Translations under genes and position numbers: made by a program
Shown here: in pieces, positions 40,642 to 54,778 of the stretch
Layout of the letters: every line of letters begins with the position of its first letter
Position numbering within the stretch: the stretch's first letter is position 1
The notes under the pieces: model-generated
Seen by the model: the letters and a program-made list of their open reading frames with translations, nothing else
Database searches by the model: none
What the model was told of the DNA's origin: nothing
Origin: Eleginops maclovinus
Lineage: Eukaryota > Chordata > Actinopteri > Perciformes > Eleginopidae
DNA: 64,000 nucleotides
Assembly: GCF_036324505.1 (NCBI RefSeq)
Contig: NC_086360.1
Coordinates: forward strand, 13,076,293-13,140,292
Direction: 5' to 3'

Positions 40642-43084
40642 GTAATGTTAATGTTGTGCACTGTCCTCCTCAAGTCAAAATGGACAAATACACAAGGCAA
40701 ACACAAACATAGGCAACCTATAACAGATGTACGATTGTAATTGGGTAATTGCTTTTAACAGGATTTCAGCTCTATTAGATGATTGATCCAAGGTTGGGGG
40801 TTGCCACACCCATGTATTATAATCACACTATGAAACGGAAGAGCACAGATATGTCCTAAAGTTAGAAAGATAAATGAACACACATTTCCGAAATGTAATT
40901 GATGGTTGATTGATTCAGTTCTAGATAAAACTAGCCTTTACTATTGTCCCACTCACAACCAACACAGCAGGCTAAAGAAACACACATTGTGACCATACAC
41001 TATTCAAAATGTATATTTATATTTAATACTAGATAGGAATTGCATATTCCATCATATCATACATTAATATTAAACTAGTAAAAACATCAATCAACACGAA
41101 TAGTATTTATTTACCTGCTGTAGAATGCATCGATGAACTGATGACAGTTTTTCCAACCAAACATTTAAGCTTCTAAATATCTTTACCCCTCTATACACTT
41201 ACCCAATTACAGCAAATTGACACAAATTTAAGGACCCGTGTGAAAGCAAATATGGATGCTTTTAAACTAAATATTATAACCACTCAGTTACATAAGCGTG
41301 GTGGTTTATAATACATTAGTATTGACACAGATTGCGGTGCATGCGTTGTATTACTTGCATTTGTTTCAAAGCTATATCTGTCCTGACTTTGACATGTTGT
41401 TCTTATCAATTCCTCCCCCGACACCACACACAAATAAATAGGATCTACCTGTTTGAACCCTTTCTTGCCGACTTTTGAGGTCACAAAGCTGCACTCTGAT
41501 TGACTGTGTGATAATACCCGCTCACCCTAGTCAACACCTGATATGACTGTGCTCTTGTTATGTTGGCAGAGATTTGGTATTGAATATCTGAATCTTGATC
41601 TCTGAGTTGCACAACAACACACGGGTGCCTGAAAGGAGAATGCACAATACAGCATTGAGAAGGCAGCGACAGGCCTCATTAGCTGCACCACATCCTGGTT
41701 ATATGATCTGTTCATGCATGTCTGACGCTTGTAACGTATGACTCAACTCTTGGATAAAAGGCGCCAGTGTCAAACTACCCGCCAAAGCTATCTCATGACA
41801 AAATGATACCAAGGATGTGTTAACATTCACACATGCAGAACTTCATTTCATAAAGAGCCGTTCTGCTCTGTGTTAGTCAGCACTTATGCTCTGATGTTGA
41901 TAACAATAGTTTCTAAGATCTGTAACCAGAAATGTCCAGTAAAAAGTTTAAAATGTAAGACAGACATTTATGCCCCGTCATTGTAGTATAACTCTATATT
42001 CAAATAGTTTCCAACCGATGACAAACTTTACATGTATTGTTATATCCTCTGTTGTGTTTTGTTATAACCCATAGCTCAATGGAGACAAGGCAAGTTTATT
42101 AGTACAGTATTTTCAGAGCTTGTAATTGAGATGACTCAAGAGGCATAAATTAATCCATCTGTTAGTAACTTGACAGCCACATTGGGCTATTATTAGCTGA
42201 TATGAACTTGGGGGCGGTGGAAAGTTGTAAACACATACAGTTTGACATATCACCTCATATTAGTTTATTTAGTTGTATTGAGTGTATATTTCTCCTTCCT
42301 TCTTTGTATGGAACTGTTGCACCTCAATTTCCCTCGGGATAAATAAAGCTTCTTGAATCTTGAATCTTGAATCTTGAATAAAGTGGCAATCTTGTTATCA
42401 AACTGTTGGTCGTTAACTTGAACATTTAACTTAAAATAGGCAATCATCCGCTTCTTTGAATCCCTCCTTTGTCTTGCAATTAAGTTCAGAATAGTAAATT
42501 GATTTTCTATATTGGATTTAATGGATCACCCCCAATCCTCTCTACAATTTCCCTAATGCCTCTTTGGAAAATTACGTATAGTACTTTAAAAGGTGATTCC
42601 TGTATCAGTGTGCCAACAGAGTGCTGCATCCAATCTCTATCAAATGGTTTGCTTCATTTAACTGAAAGGATCAATAATACCATAGAGGCCTCTTCCCTCT
42701 AGTCCTAACCTAGTCTTGTTTTTTTTCCCTTATTTGAAATGAAGTTAAGGAATTCATATTCACTTCAGTTTGTAAGTACTTTCATCCATTTATACGTGCT
42801 TTGTTACTGAAGTGGAATTTTGTTTTGAAGAAAAGTTGTTTGGATCTCAAGGGGTTGGTGGATGTTATACAAGCAGAGAAGAATAGTTTACTTGAGGTCA
42901 CAACTGTACAATGATTTTTTTATAAATGATTCTAAAGTCAAAACAACCTTTAAATCGTGTGCACAACTTTGGCTTGGTTTTCCCTGAAGAGTGTTTTACA
43001 AAGTTTAACAATGAAGATGTTCTTATTATAAAGACAACCACCACAGGCAGAGAAACACATGGAAGAAATCAAGGACATGTCACA
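40642..43084. other. Intergenic DNA between BEL element and sema6a 3' end
   Basis: AT-rich DNA without a coding signal. It contains the retroposon tail at about 42250-42379 and otherwise nothing I recognise. Confidence 0.6.
42250..42379 (+). mobile_element. 3' tail of a non-LTR retrotransposon (truncated)
   Basis: CAATTTCCCTCGGGATAAAT followed by AAAGC and four tandem CTTGAAT heptamers (42352-42379). Fish L2/CR1-like LINEs characteristically end with a TTTCCCTCGGGAT(A/C)AATAAAG block plus a short tandem tail. Only the last ~130 bp are recognisable; the left limit is approximate and no coding part remains. Confidence 0.6.
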
Positions 43085-46000
43085 GTCTTCATGACAAGAA
43101 TTTTATTTTTATTTTTTTATTACATTTTGCATTAAATTAAAGAGTTTTTTCTTTACAACATACATTAAGCTGTGAATCAGATGTTAAGGTAGTGGAGAGA
43201 GTAGGGCAAAAAACTTTGTGACATCACAATATCTTACAAGCTTACAAAGATTGAGAAGTTGAGAAGAGAGTTGATTTGCATCTAATAGCAGTGTATTATA
43301 ACAAGGGTGAAAGACAAAAAAGGCACACACCAAAGAACCTCACTGTCCACAGCAGCCTTCACAGTCAAACCCAGTCCAGTCTTTAAAGTCTTCAAACCCC
43401 ACTGACATCAAACGCATGATGTTACAGAAATGCAGCCACAGCTACATTTACTTGTCTAAACAGGATGTGGACATTTAACCTCCTGACCTAGACAGGCCTT
43501 GATTTTTATGTTCACATACTGTGTAGACATGGCAATTCTCAGAGGCGAAAGCTGCTACAACTGAAAATTTCAAGACAAGAAATATTTAGTTGTAGATCAG
43601 CAATATACCAGGCTTGGGAAAGTTGCTGGGTCATGCACTCTACAGCACACTGGAGGGTGTAAATAGGGCCTTGTAGAGCCCAGTAACCAGCTACAATGGA
43701 GTGGTTTTCTGGAGAAATGAAAACCCCTTCACACTAATCTTGCGTCATTTGCACTTTGAAGATCACAGGTTTAGGTATTGGGATGAATGTCTCAATTTCC
43801 CCCGAACTATGTTCCTGAAAGGGTGCCCTACTCTGAGTTTGTTTGATCTAATCTCTTACCCATGACCCCGTCATTAGCAAATGAACCCTGCAAGAGTCTA
43901 TGTACACGTTAGTAAGGTCACAGATCCCACACGTTCTTCCTCACATTAGCTGTGGATTGAGACATAGTTGGCTTTCCTCCATTGAAAAACAGAAAATTGC
44001 TTGATATCGAGTAAACTTTTACCTATCTACACATACAACACTAAGGGAGTGCTCCATTGATTTAAGTGTTGGGGGTGATCAATGCAAATCCTCAAGTAAA
44101 AAGCAGAAAAAGGTCAGATTAGTCAAACTTTCAGCCGTTCGTAGGGAGAGTTAAAGAAACAAAATAAAAACTTAACTTCCTCATTTTTTCTTACAAAAAG
44201 GGGTTAAACTAGGTCAATTTTTTATATTTTCTTTATATTGTTTTTTAAAATCTCAACTTTCCTCACAGGAACCAGCCTGTTTTTGCAACTGCCTAACAAC
44301 TGAGTGTTACGATGTACACAAGAAGCCTAGAACTGTGTAGTACATTGGGGGCTTATGTGTATCACACACTGTGCGTTTGCTAGTGTTGCTTTATTATTGC
44401 AGTGCACCAGCAAGATACCCATACACTGGCCTTCTCAAGTAACACATGTTAATTGTTCGGTTAATCAGTCAATCGACCATTACTCCAAACCAACAGACAG
44501 CAACGAAAAGTAAAAACAAATACCAGGACTTTTAAATTGTATAAAATATAAAATCAAAAACACTCACAACGTCTTCATGGACACTGCCAGCACAACATAA
44601 AGGGTTGCTTTAAGCGCATTAATGGCACAATCAGAAATGAACCACAAAGATATGTGTGTGTGAATGTGAATGTGTATGTACGTGTGTGTGTGTGTGTGTG
44701 TGTGTAAGAAAGAGTGAAAGACGAAAGGAAATCCTTCCTCTCTTCCCTCTCGACTGTAAGTGTGTAATGTCTAGGGACCAGAATTACAACAATAACACCT
44801 ACATTCTTTAATTGCATTTTTATCAAACCAGGGAAATATCATGACGTAAGAAAAATAAAAAAATACTACAAGGAGACAAAGTTAACAGCTATTAAAGAAA
44901 ACATTGTCACTACTTTAGGGTGTAAGGCACAAATTTACATGTGGAAAAAGAAGCAGGCAATACAGATGTTTATGTTGATTTCTTTTACCTGCTTATCTGC
45001 GTGGCGCTGCTAGTAAAGACGATATGTTCCCCATTTGCTAGCAGCGTCAGATACAGCTTCCATTTTGTATGTGTGTATACAGATGCTCGTACTGTTGCTT
45101 CAGCTGCTTCTGTTGTATTTGAAACATGCAACAGTGAGCTTTGATAACACCGGTAAGCCAGCAACCAATGAGGACAAATGTTACTGACTTACACATAACC
45201 ACAGTGCTGATAAGGAAGGGATGCTCATTGTGAAAGAGGTGAGATTCAGGAAGTCTTTTTTATGATTGGTCTAAAACAATGGATATTCTGATCCATAAAG
45301 GTAAAAGTCCATGTCTGGCACAGTTTTAAATAAATATTTCCTCCTCCTCTTCACAGAGGTCACATATATCTCAAGCTGCAGGCCCCACTGAGCGCACAGT
45401 AAGACCTTGTGGACCTTTAGTCATCAAGAAAGTTCTAAGGGCTCCAGTTTAATGACTTTAAATACGTTTTTCCTCACACTTGATTAATTCATATTAAAGA
45501 TCTTTTCTCTGTCCTCGCTCTCGCTCTGAGACCTAGAAAGTCTTTTTTCAAAAGCACTTGATAAAAATAAATACAACAAGCTATTAGTATTAACAGTCAT
45601 GTGTTATTTAGTAATCGGTACAGTAGAGGATTCCTCTGGCCCAGGCTTTCAGGCAAACCCAGGCAGGACTTGATTGCTGTAACACTGAGAGGCTTTTTCA
45701 CAGCTTCTGAAAGAACGCAGAAAAGCTGTCTGTCCTTACAGTCCGAGCTCAGTGTCTCTGAGTGCTTGCTCGCGCAGATTCCCCAGTCCTCAAGGTACTG
45801 TACAACGATTCATCTCCAAACCCCCCCATGCTGTCTTCTTGTGTGCTTTCTTACCACTGTGATATTAAGTCAGGTCCCGGTGGCAAAAGACACAACAAAC
45901 AAGAGAGCCACCGTCTTGAATGCTACAGGGATGAAATATTCACGACAAGCATCATCTTCTGTTTCAGTAGCACATGTTCCCATGTGTGTTAACAGTGTAA

Positions 46001-46255
46001 CTGGGAGACAGCCAGAGCATGAGCTCCATGACGGCAACAAATGACGACAACCATTTGTATAATATTTACATATTTATAAAAAAAAGAAAGTATTTCTTAA
46101 AAAACTGTTTTGCATTTTTCACTGTACTGTACACCAAAAACAAAAAACACTAAAAGAAGATGCAAGTTGTACAGTTTTCCCTGTTTTTTCTCTCTTTCAG
46201 AAAGAAAACGTTCACTACTGTCCGATCAGGTTGGACTGGCTCGCTAACTAGCTGA
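43085..46255 (-). other. sema6a: sema6a probable 3' UTR (~3.2 kb)
   Basis: Runs from the sema6a stop codon to a cluster of AATAAA signals at 43102-43121. It contains a 24-bp GT run (44682-44705), and two perfect Pumilio-type sites on the sense strand: TGTAAATA (46063-46070) and TGTAGATA (44024-44031). An internal AATAAA (plus-strand 44388-44393) could give a shorter form. Its length is compatible with the long 3' UTR known for mammalian SEMA6A. The end point is inferred. Confidence 0.5.
43102..43121 (-). terminator. sema6a: Candidate sema6a poly(A) signals
   Basis: Two AATAAA hexamers on the - strand (43116-43121 and 43102-43107), with a third A/T-rich near match between them. On the sense strand they are followed by a GT-rich stretch (TGTGTTTCTC, then TGTGGTGGTTGTC), as expected for a cleavage and polyadenylation region. 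Confidence 0.5.
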
Positions 46256-47412
46256 CTATGTGCAGTCACTGGACTTGACTTTTGTCGAGAGTGAGACTAC
46301 GGAGGGTTTGGGGGGGACATCAGGCTTGAGATATTTGAAGCCCGTTCGAGGCAGTGAACCATAGGAGCTCATTCCAGGGTGCCGTGACAGAGATATGCCA
46401 TGTGCTGTCATTTGTATGGAGTCCACCCTCTGAGGGGCAGGGGGCGGCGTCTCCACGCGGTTGAAGCTGTGATGTCTCGCCAAATGGGAGGAGTTAGATG
46501 AGTTGGTGTTATGCTTCTTGAGGACAGACGATCCAGAAGCGCTGGATGCTGATCCTTTCCGGAGCCCGTAGACTGATGAGTGGACCTCCAGGCGTTTGCC
46601 CATCTGTGGGACGGCCGGAGGGACAGTGAGAGAGGCCTCTCGTTGGGGCACACGTGGCGGTAGCATCCCATCTGCATCCACCATGTTAACATTGTGACAG
46701 GTACTTTTGACTGTCTTGTACTCCAGCGTGGCCCCCTGGTCGTCCATGACACCGTGGCCCATGCTGAGATCACTATGGTGGGGCTGCTCCACATACTCGT
46801 GCTGGTAGGAATGCTGGTGCTGCTGCAGGTGAGGCTGGAGCTGGTGCTGATGCTGTGGCAGAGGCAGGACTACCACGCTGGGGATGTGTCCCGGTGAGGC
46901 CCTCAGCGGTAGGTCTGAGATAACCGGGGAGCCCATCGTTTGCATATCCTTGGTACAGGCGTTGATGAGGTTTTGGTTCCTCTCCCACTCCCGGCTACCC
47001 CGGCTGGGCTTCCGACGTGGCTGCATGGGGGTGGATTCAGGCGTTGGCAGAGCGGAAAGGTCCAAGTGGTGCTGGTCAGCTTTTATCAGCATCTTTCCAT
47101 TTGGAGTCAGTCTCCCGTTGTGCATCAAAGGGGTGAGGATTGCCTCGGGGCGACCGTCTTTGACCTGTGTCTCGAACAGACCCGTCAGCTTGGTCACACT
47201 GTTCATGGAGCCCCGGCGGGAGTGGAGATGGTGGCTGTCCTTTTCCTTGCGGCCTGTCAGGTCTACGTCTCGCCGTCGGTGGTCACAGACACAGTAAACA
47301 ATGATTCCAGAGAAGATTGCGCCCATGGCAAAGGCTAGGATGACAGCGATGGCCAACAATGTCACAGGAATTAGCTGGTCACGGCCCTTCTGGTAGCTTT
47401 CACGGATCACAC
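46256..47412 (-). CDS. sema6a: sema6a, terminal exon: transmembrane helix and cytoplasmic tail
   Basis: CTCTGCAG acceptor, then 1157 nt to TAG, about 384 residues entered in phase 1. It starts with the juxtamembrane GVIRESYQKG, then a transmembrane helix (plus-strand about 47294-47371, LLAIAVILAFAMGAIFSGII), then YCVCDHRRRD as stop-transfer. The tail carries HSRRGSMNSVTKL, MLIKADQHHLDL, ALPTPESTP, SREWERNQNLINACTKDM, HIPSVVVLP, a His/Gln-rich run (46804-46863), PPPAPQRVDSIQ and a PDVPPKPS C-terminus. The remembered human SEMA6A shares these blocks in the same order; SEMA6D differs clearly in the membrane and tail regions. The protein is a single-pass guidance ligand and receptor for plexin-A2/A4; its proline-rich tail binds Ena/VASP-type proteins such as EVL. 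The frame is intact. Which teleost paralogue this is cannot be told here. Confidence 0.95.
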
Positions 47413-48170
47413 CTGCAGAGAGACGTGGAGATGACATTCAGACTGACAGACCAAAAGAAGGAGAGATTATACTGATGCTGCTGCTGTGTGTTGTGGGAAC
47501 TTCTAAGAAAGATGCTGTAGGGAAAAAATGCTTATTAGACTAACCAAAATAGAAAAAGATATTGAATTACAATAATCAAAAGACATTTTCTGGATAAAAA
47601 GATTAGAGGTTTGAATCATTTAATGAAAAACATGCAAATGAAGATGGATTTATCCCATCATAAGGAACACCTTTTCAGAACGAGCACAAATGGGAGCTTG
47701 AAGTAGCAACATTCAATATTTTTTCTGGAAATCCAATCTTCAGCTGAAAACATGTTTTGGAGGGATGATTATGATTCACATTTTAAATCCTAGATAAAAC
47801 CCTCTGCTGAAATGAAAAATGATATGAGTGCAGATAAAGGCGCCTGAAATACCCAAACCCTTTCTTTTCATTGATGCAAATGGGAGACTTTTCATAAATC
47901 TTGGATCCAATCTCATGAATCACAGAGAATACATTAAAAGCATCTGATTAGCCGCTCAATCCAATGAGCTGTGTCATCAGAGTCCTGTGAAAGCGTCACA
48001 TTCAAAGGCTGAGAAAGAAGCGATGCGATACGGCCAAATAAAAAAAGAATTCAATAAAAGAAGCTATCAAGTATTCTAGCGTTGGGAGAGTGGAAGCAGC
48101 AGGTTGCGCATGATGAAATGGGGTCAACAACAATCAGCACACATACACACAAGTGTGGACGCATGCACCT

Positions 48171-48172
<2 letters not shown>

Positions 48173-48212
<40 letters not shown>
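48173..48212 (+). repeat. (CA)20 microsatellite
   Basis: Pure 40-bp CA tract in the sema6a last intron. Confidence 0.95.
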
Positions 48213-48214
<2 letters not shown>

Positions 48215-51200
48215 CTCACAGATGATAACTTCCAGCCTGTTGATGAATGTGGACATCTAATGCAGCACTCTGTTCCTTGGGTTAACACACCAGTCTCATG
48301 CAGAGAGATTTATAATGCATTCACACATGACCTGTGGCCAACACAGATCAGTTACCACAGACAGAGGATTAGGCAGGTGGGCTCTATCATGTAAAAAGCT
48401 CCTACAGTGCACTGCTGCTCTTGATTTCGTGACTGGGTGACACATGTGAATTGTATTCACATTATATGTTATTCACTATGCAGCGACAATTTGTGGATTG
48501 TTTTTAAAATTCTATTTGCATGCTGCTTTTGTCTTGAGGTTATAAAAACTTGAAAGCTATAAAAAGCAAAACAGATTTCTGTCAGTCCAGATTGAATAAC
48601 TAATAAACCGTTATTCATATGAGTTAATGGAATTTAAGTACTTAAATATGATTTAAAATAAGCATTTTGTGAAAAATATGATTTGCATGACAGAAATAAT
48701 TTTCTAGGGATTTTGCCCAAAGGTGTAAAAAAACAAAAACATTAACTAATGTTTGTATAACTTTCCTGTTTAATGTCCTATTTTCTCAACAGGGCAAGTG
48801 TTTTTGCTGTGTACGCTCAAATGAAAGTAAGGAAACATTACTAAAAAGTACTATTCTACTTAGTTTCAGCTTCACAATCAATTTGCTTAGAAAATTGCCA
48901 CAAAATGTTTGTGTTAGCTGCAATAATTCTGTACAATGCTGGGTAATCTTGTTTAGGCTTTTTAACTCGTCTGTGTAACCAAGGACGCACTAGGAGAATA
49001 TCTTCTTTCTCCTCAGCAAGACATAACACAGACACAGAGACAACATGTTAATCTGTTCTCATGGAACTGAAATCCAGACTCTCTTAAACTAACATCCATA
49101 ATCCTCGCTCGCTGCAGTCATACTTCATTAGACCAAAGACATGACTTAAATCACGTTTTCCTCGCTGAACTAAAGCACTGAGACTCTGATTGAATTTAAG
49201 GCTCAACCTGGATAAAAAAAAGCACCTAATTTTGCTCAGATCATTCCTCATTTATTGTACAAACAAAGCTTCACTTTTCTCTTTAATAGAGTGCTGACAA
49301 CATGCAGCTCAGCCGTAATTCATTTAGTGTTAAACAAACGGTTTAAAAATGTCTCAAAATCGTTTCTTATCAAGGTCTGTGCAGATAGTGTGAGAAGTGC
49401 TGAGTGCTATCTGCAGTGAAGCATTAAGGGTTGACATGTGTTATGCTGTGGACTCATATGACCAAATGGCTGATGATACATCTGCCTCCCATTGCATAAA
49501 GTAACTTCTGAGAATGAGAGAGACACTTTTTCTCGTTGCTACCTTTCTTTGTTTCCCCTCTTTCTGCTACTTTTCGCTTTTACAAAACAATGAATCACTT
49601 TTTTGACTTTCTTCTTGTTTCTTTCACACTGTTCAGCTTCCATATGGCAAGTGTTGTATTCAGTGGAAACTGGGAAGCCTGTGATCATAACCTTGTGGTC
49701 TTTGTGAGTTTTCAGCCTTTGGCAGAAACGACAATGGTGAGCGTTTGAGAGCTGCTGGGTTAAGCGTTTTGTTGAACAGAGAAGGAAAAGGGAAAAAGAA
49801 TACAGCTTCACTTGACTTGAGGTGAGGAGCCCTGAAAATCTTCAAAAACCATTTGCTTAAGAAAATGAAAGTGCAAGCATAAACAAATACTTTGGCAAAT
49901 CTTTCTTTTTTCCATAATCCTTGTTAAATATAAATACATTCATCCATCTCTGTCTATCGTGCTTACATGCAGAAAGAGCAAGTCAAAACTGTTATGGATT
50001 TTCATGACAGCGAATTTATTGCTGCTGAAGGTTAACTTTCTTCGACCGGGGATTTGAATTTCACTTTGAATAACAAAGATGGAGGGTGCAAAGCCAAGCG
50101 GGTGTCCATTCTGGTTAAGGAGGTGAGCTGTGGAGCTAGATCTTTGTCTTCTGAGGTGTTGGAGCTGAGGTAGCCCCATTTTTTTACCAACTCTGCATGG
50201 TTCTTTCTTTCTGTGTCTTAAAAGAAAACTGCAAACGTTCATTTCTTTTTCTCACTTTTTCTTCCCTTCCATCCATCAATCATGTCTGTCCCACACTTCT
50301 AGAGAATACTTAGCCCAGGGCCTTGGGTAAAACACAAAAGAAAAAAAAGGCGAACACTTTGAAGACTTCCATCTTTTATGTGAGGAATTGTTTCTCATCC
50401 TTACATCAAAGAGAATAAGAGAAGCCAAAGAGGACAAGGGAGCCATCTCTGTCAATTCAAAGGACTTCGCGGTTTTGAATAAAGGTAGCTGCCACGTTAA
50501 ATTTAAGCCTGTATATGATCTTGGAAAAACTTTCACAATGTGACCTTCAGAACTATCAAATTGTTGCTAAAACACCCATATTTGTTTGCTTGCGAGCCAT
50601 CCTGTTAAAGTTTTGGCTAAACAGTGATTTATAATCTGCTGGTTTCAACTCATGCCTCGCCCCATAATGTCTCGCAAGCCTTCTTGTACTTCGAGACTTT
50701 TCTCAACGTTTGAATTGATTTGATTTTTTGCTTAGGGCCTCAACATTTAGATATTAAACACATATCTCAGATACTAAATATATGTCTCGCTGTCAAAACA
50801 GCCTGGGTCTGCAACACTTACTTTTGAATCAGAAACATTATAATCTACTGTGACTAGAGCCTTTGAATGCCCTCCCTCAGTCCGACACACATAAACTCCC
50901 CTCCACAGAGTTTAATCTCTTCAGAAGCACCAACTGACTTGAGCCCACAGGGCTTTTCTTTGTGTTGGTGTTGGGGAAACTTCAAAGGTAGTTAAACATC
51001 ACAGAGAGGTTACAGAGAGGGCCCTAACCTCTGACAACAGGCCATTACACAAAGACACTGTCTTAAGAATGATAAAAATCTTAATCAGACTTAACTGCTC
51101 ACACTGACGTGTCACTTGTTGAAAGGAAGAACAGTGGACCTTGACAACCAATGGAGTAGAAAGAAATATGAAGGGAGGAGAAGAATATGTTCCTGCCTTC

Positions 51201-52176
51201 CTTACTTTTACTCTATTGCAGTGAGAGTTAAGGAAACTTCCTATATGCTTTCAGGGACTTGGTTGTTGACATCTTTTAAAAAGGACATTGCTGTTTAGAT
51301 GATGACAGCAATTCATTAAATTATATTTAATCCCCAGTTAGGATATTATCCCATTAAGTCTAGTATCTGTTTACGCTCGAGAGGCACTTGCATTAATGGT
51401 GTCATTCAATCTTAAAGCATTCATCAAACAATCAAGAGTCAGTGAACAGCATACTGATGAGCCTGTAAAGATATAATTAAAGCCCTAATTATATCATTCT
51501 GCACCTCAGGTATTAACACAGATGTACTAACCTATCCACCACCGCGCATGCAAACTGTAGTATTTAATACTCCATGGAAATCAACCTGAATTACACGTCC
51601 CTGGGAACATTCATCATCAGTTGCTAGATGCCTCAAATCGACATCAGCACTGTTTGTATTAATGGGTGATTGACTTGTTGAAAAACGCTGCCCAGCATGA
51701 TTGACGCAGCTAAAACAATTAATCCAATTATTCCTGTATTTCACATGTAGACATATTTAAGACAGCAGCTCACTGGTAGCATTAGTTGATACTGTGATAA
51801 AATGATACATTATAATTAAAACAATGGTGGTTTTTCATTCAATTCTTTTTCTATAGTGTAACCTCGAGCTAACGTGACTTTTATCATACTGTGGCGGCTG
51901 AAAATGTGTTGCAAGTTTCTGACTTCTATGGGTGACTTTGTTTTGTAATTCAGCCAGTTATAAATGCCGGCATAGATAATCATTCATAAATGTTTTAGTA
52001 ACAAACGGGCTTGCGTAATCCCTCCAGAGAACAAAGCCTCAGCTTGTATCTACTTGATGAGCAGCTCACTCATGGACATCATGAACATGAACATTTACAT
52101 TCCGTTCAAAGCAGAATAATGACAGCTGAATATGGGTTAGACAAGCTTCAAAAGCACAAAAGGAATAGCTGCTGTG

Positions 52177-52207
52177 ATATAATATATATAATATAATATA
52201 TAATATT
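52177..52207. repeat. AT-rich (ATATA)n repeat
   Basis: 31 bp of A and T only, partly palindromic. Confidence 0.8.
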
Positions 52208-54778
52208 CAGTCTCACATGGCCAAAAAGACAAAGAAAATATTTTGTTTAAACCAGCAATACTTCTTACTAAAGAGAATAAAAACACATTCAAATGGAAAA
52301 GTAAGCCGAATATTTGTGGGGAAAACAATAGCAGCCAGAGAGAACAATAAGCTAATCAGTGCAGGAAATTATGGCTTATAGCTTGACGTCAGTCAGGGAA
52401 GTGCGTAACACCGGGACAACATCCAGTCCACTGTTTCTATTATGATTCACAAAGAGCTGTGAATAATTAATCACAATCTTTGGCCAGTAAGAAACAAATC
52501 CTGCTGTTAAGATACTAATGAAGGTGTTATAAAGACAGGAATATGATTTATAGGATTATTTGACTAAAACCTTACTTACATTTTTTCCATTTCATAAAAT
52601 GTATTACCCCTTGTCTTATAGGACCACCTCAACAACTTTAACCTAAATCCTGTCATCCTTTTTTTTTATAGGATTACTCTAAATCCATTTTTTCCCCGTG
52701 CAAGGACATATGAAACTACTATCATTAAATTATCCAACACATTTTCTCTTAAAGGCTCTTGAAAGAACGTCCCCTGCCATATGCATCGTCTGACACTGAG
52801 CAAAGTTAATCTAATCTTGTCTTGTAATCTTTGTCTTAAAAGGACAAAGATTTTAAAGGAGAGGTCTCCATAATCAGACAACTAAGAAATCCTTCTTTTG
52901 GCTTTTTCTTTTTCAATAATGGTGGAATAAATAAAGCTGTAAGGTAATATGTGATGGTTTTACACTCACTTCACATAAGAGAATAGGCTACTAAACACAT
53001 TCATTCTGATCCCGCTGGCACTAGTTGCTTGTTTTGGTTAAGTTAACAGAGCTAAAATGGGGATAAATCTGTGGTTAGACAACAAACCCTTACAAAATAC
53101 ACAAGTTGAGTATTTCAGGTTTTTCAACAGTACAGGCCTAACTTCATTTGCGAATTTGCGAGAAAAGCTAGGTTCATGCTTTTTTTTAGAGGCATGTATT
53201 TGAGGCATGGAAGGCAAATTCATTGTGTGTATTATATTCATGCTGTTCATCACTGTCCAGAATTTGACTGTAAGAAAAAAGCAATTTCTCTGCTAGTTTT
53301 GGACGTATTGGACAGTTTTCCTCTATAACTATAAGTAACATTTCAGACCAACATGGCATCCCCTATAACAATGGTGACATTTCCCATCAAATGTCTTCTA
53401 GAAAGTGAGCTGAAATGAAATGCAGAGGTTATCATGGCTTTTTGATATTAAAAAATAGCACATCATCCCTGTGTGAGCAGGGTCATACTCTCCCTCTATC
53501 ATAACAGCCTCACTTTAACTCACAGGTGTCAGAGCTGAAAATAACCCTTGCAAAGCAGCTGTCAGACAGTCGATATAATCATGAAATCCATGAAGGTAAA
53601 TCATCTCTCTCAGTAAAGTACAAATGCTTTTGTCAAATGGCAGAGCGATATCACCAAATCGCCATGTTTTGGAAACATGAGGTTGGAAAAACTATTATGG
53701 TTCCTAAGATTTCAACTAATAAATGATGTTTCTGTCTATTGAGATGTAAACACTGACTCATGTTCTCTCAATTGACACTTGTGAATGCACCTCCTGTAAA
53801 TCCTAAAAAGTATTAGAAACCATCTCAGCATACAATCTTGTCTCCAATAATCTACCTTTATTTAATAATACATTGGCTTCCCAATTAGACTGTGGTGAAA
53901 CACTACACAGTAAGCTGCACTCTGCTCACACGCAATGTTTTTCCTAGTTCAGGAAGTGTTACATAAAAATACCACAAGTAGCTGGGGGTTGATCGGGGTG
54001 TATTATAGGCTTAAAAAATGCAGGGCCTTGACACCACAGAGTGATGTTCAAGATCCTGAGTTCTGAACAACAAAAGCACTTTGGTTAGAGTCAGGCAAAG
54101 ACTGTGGTTTTGGTTACATTTTAATCAAGTAACACATCCTGTCTCATGCATCAAGTCACTACCAACGTTTTCAATATTTAACCACAACAGGTACCATTTA
54201 GCAAAAGTATCAACATTTGTAAGCATTTTTTTACATTATCTTGATGAGATAGGTTTGCTCCACACATCCTTTCAGCTGAGATTAGTAAAGGTCATTGGAT
54301 AAAAATAAAATCAAGAACATAGACTGTTCAGGGATACAACTGTCGCCTAGTCTGACAACAAATGAATGAGAGGGATTGAAAGAAACATTGTTGTTCACTG
54401 TGTTCAGCTTCAATATCTCACTACATCTTATTTCCTCTCTTGATCCCCATTCTTCCATCTCGCTCCTTGGATTCTTCCTTTCAGTTTGCCCCCCTCCTAT
54501 CTCTTTGCTCCATCCCTTATAGCCTACACTGCTAAATTATTGTCTTGTTATGTTTAATAAATCTTTATCATGTGTGTCCCTTTACTCTCTGGCCCTCTCC
54601 CCTCCCTCATTTCCAATGTCTCTCTTCCCCTGTTGTCTCTCTCCATCCCTCTTTTCTTCCACCTCGCCCATCTCCTCCTACCCTGGATAGCTGCTGTAAT
54701 GAACCCATAAATTGGAGCAACACAGCGGTGGCTACAGGTCGGCTTGGGGGAGGTTGAATATGGGGGGGGGTGGGTTGA

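Noticed and set aside
45601..46044. 147-codon + strand frame
   Set aside because: Antisense to the sema6a 3' UTR, with no family resemblance.
46884..47338. Long + strand frames opposite the sema6a last exon
   Set aside because: Shadow frames of a real coding exon with high GC content.
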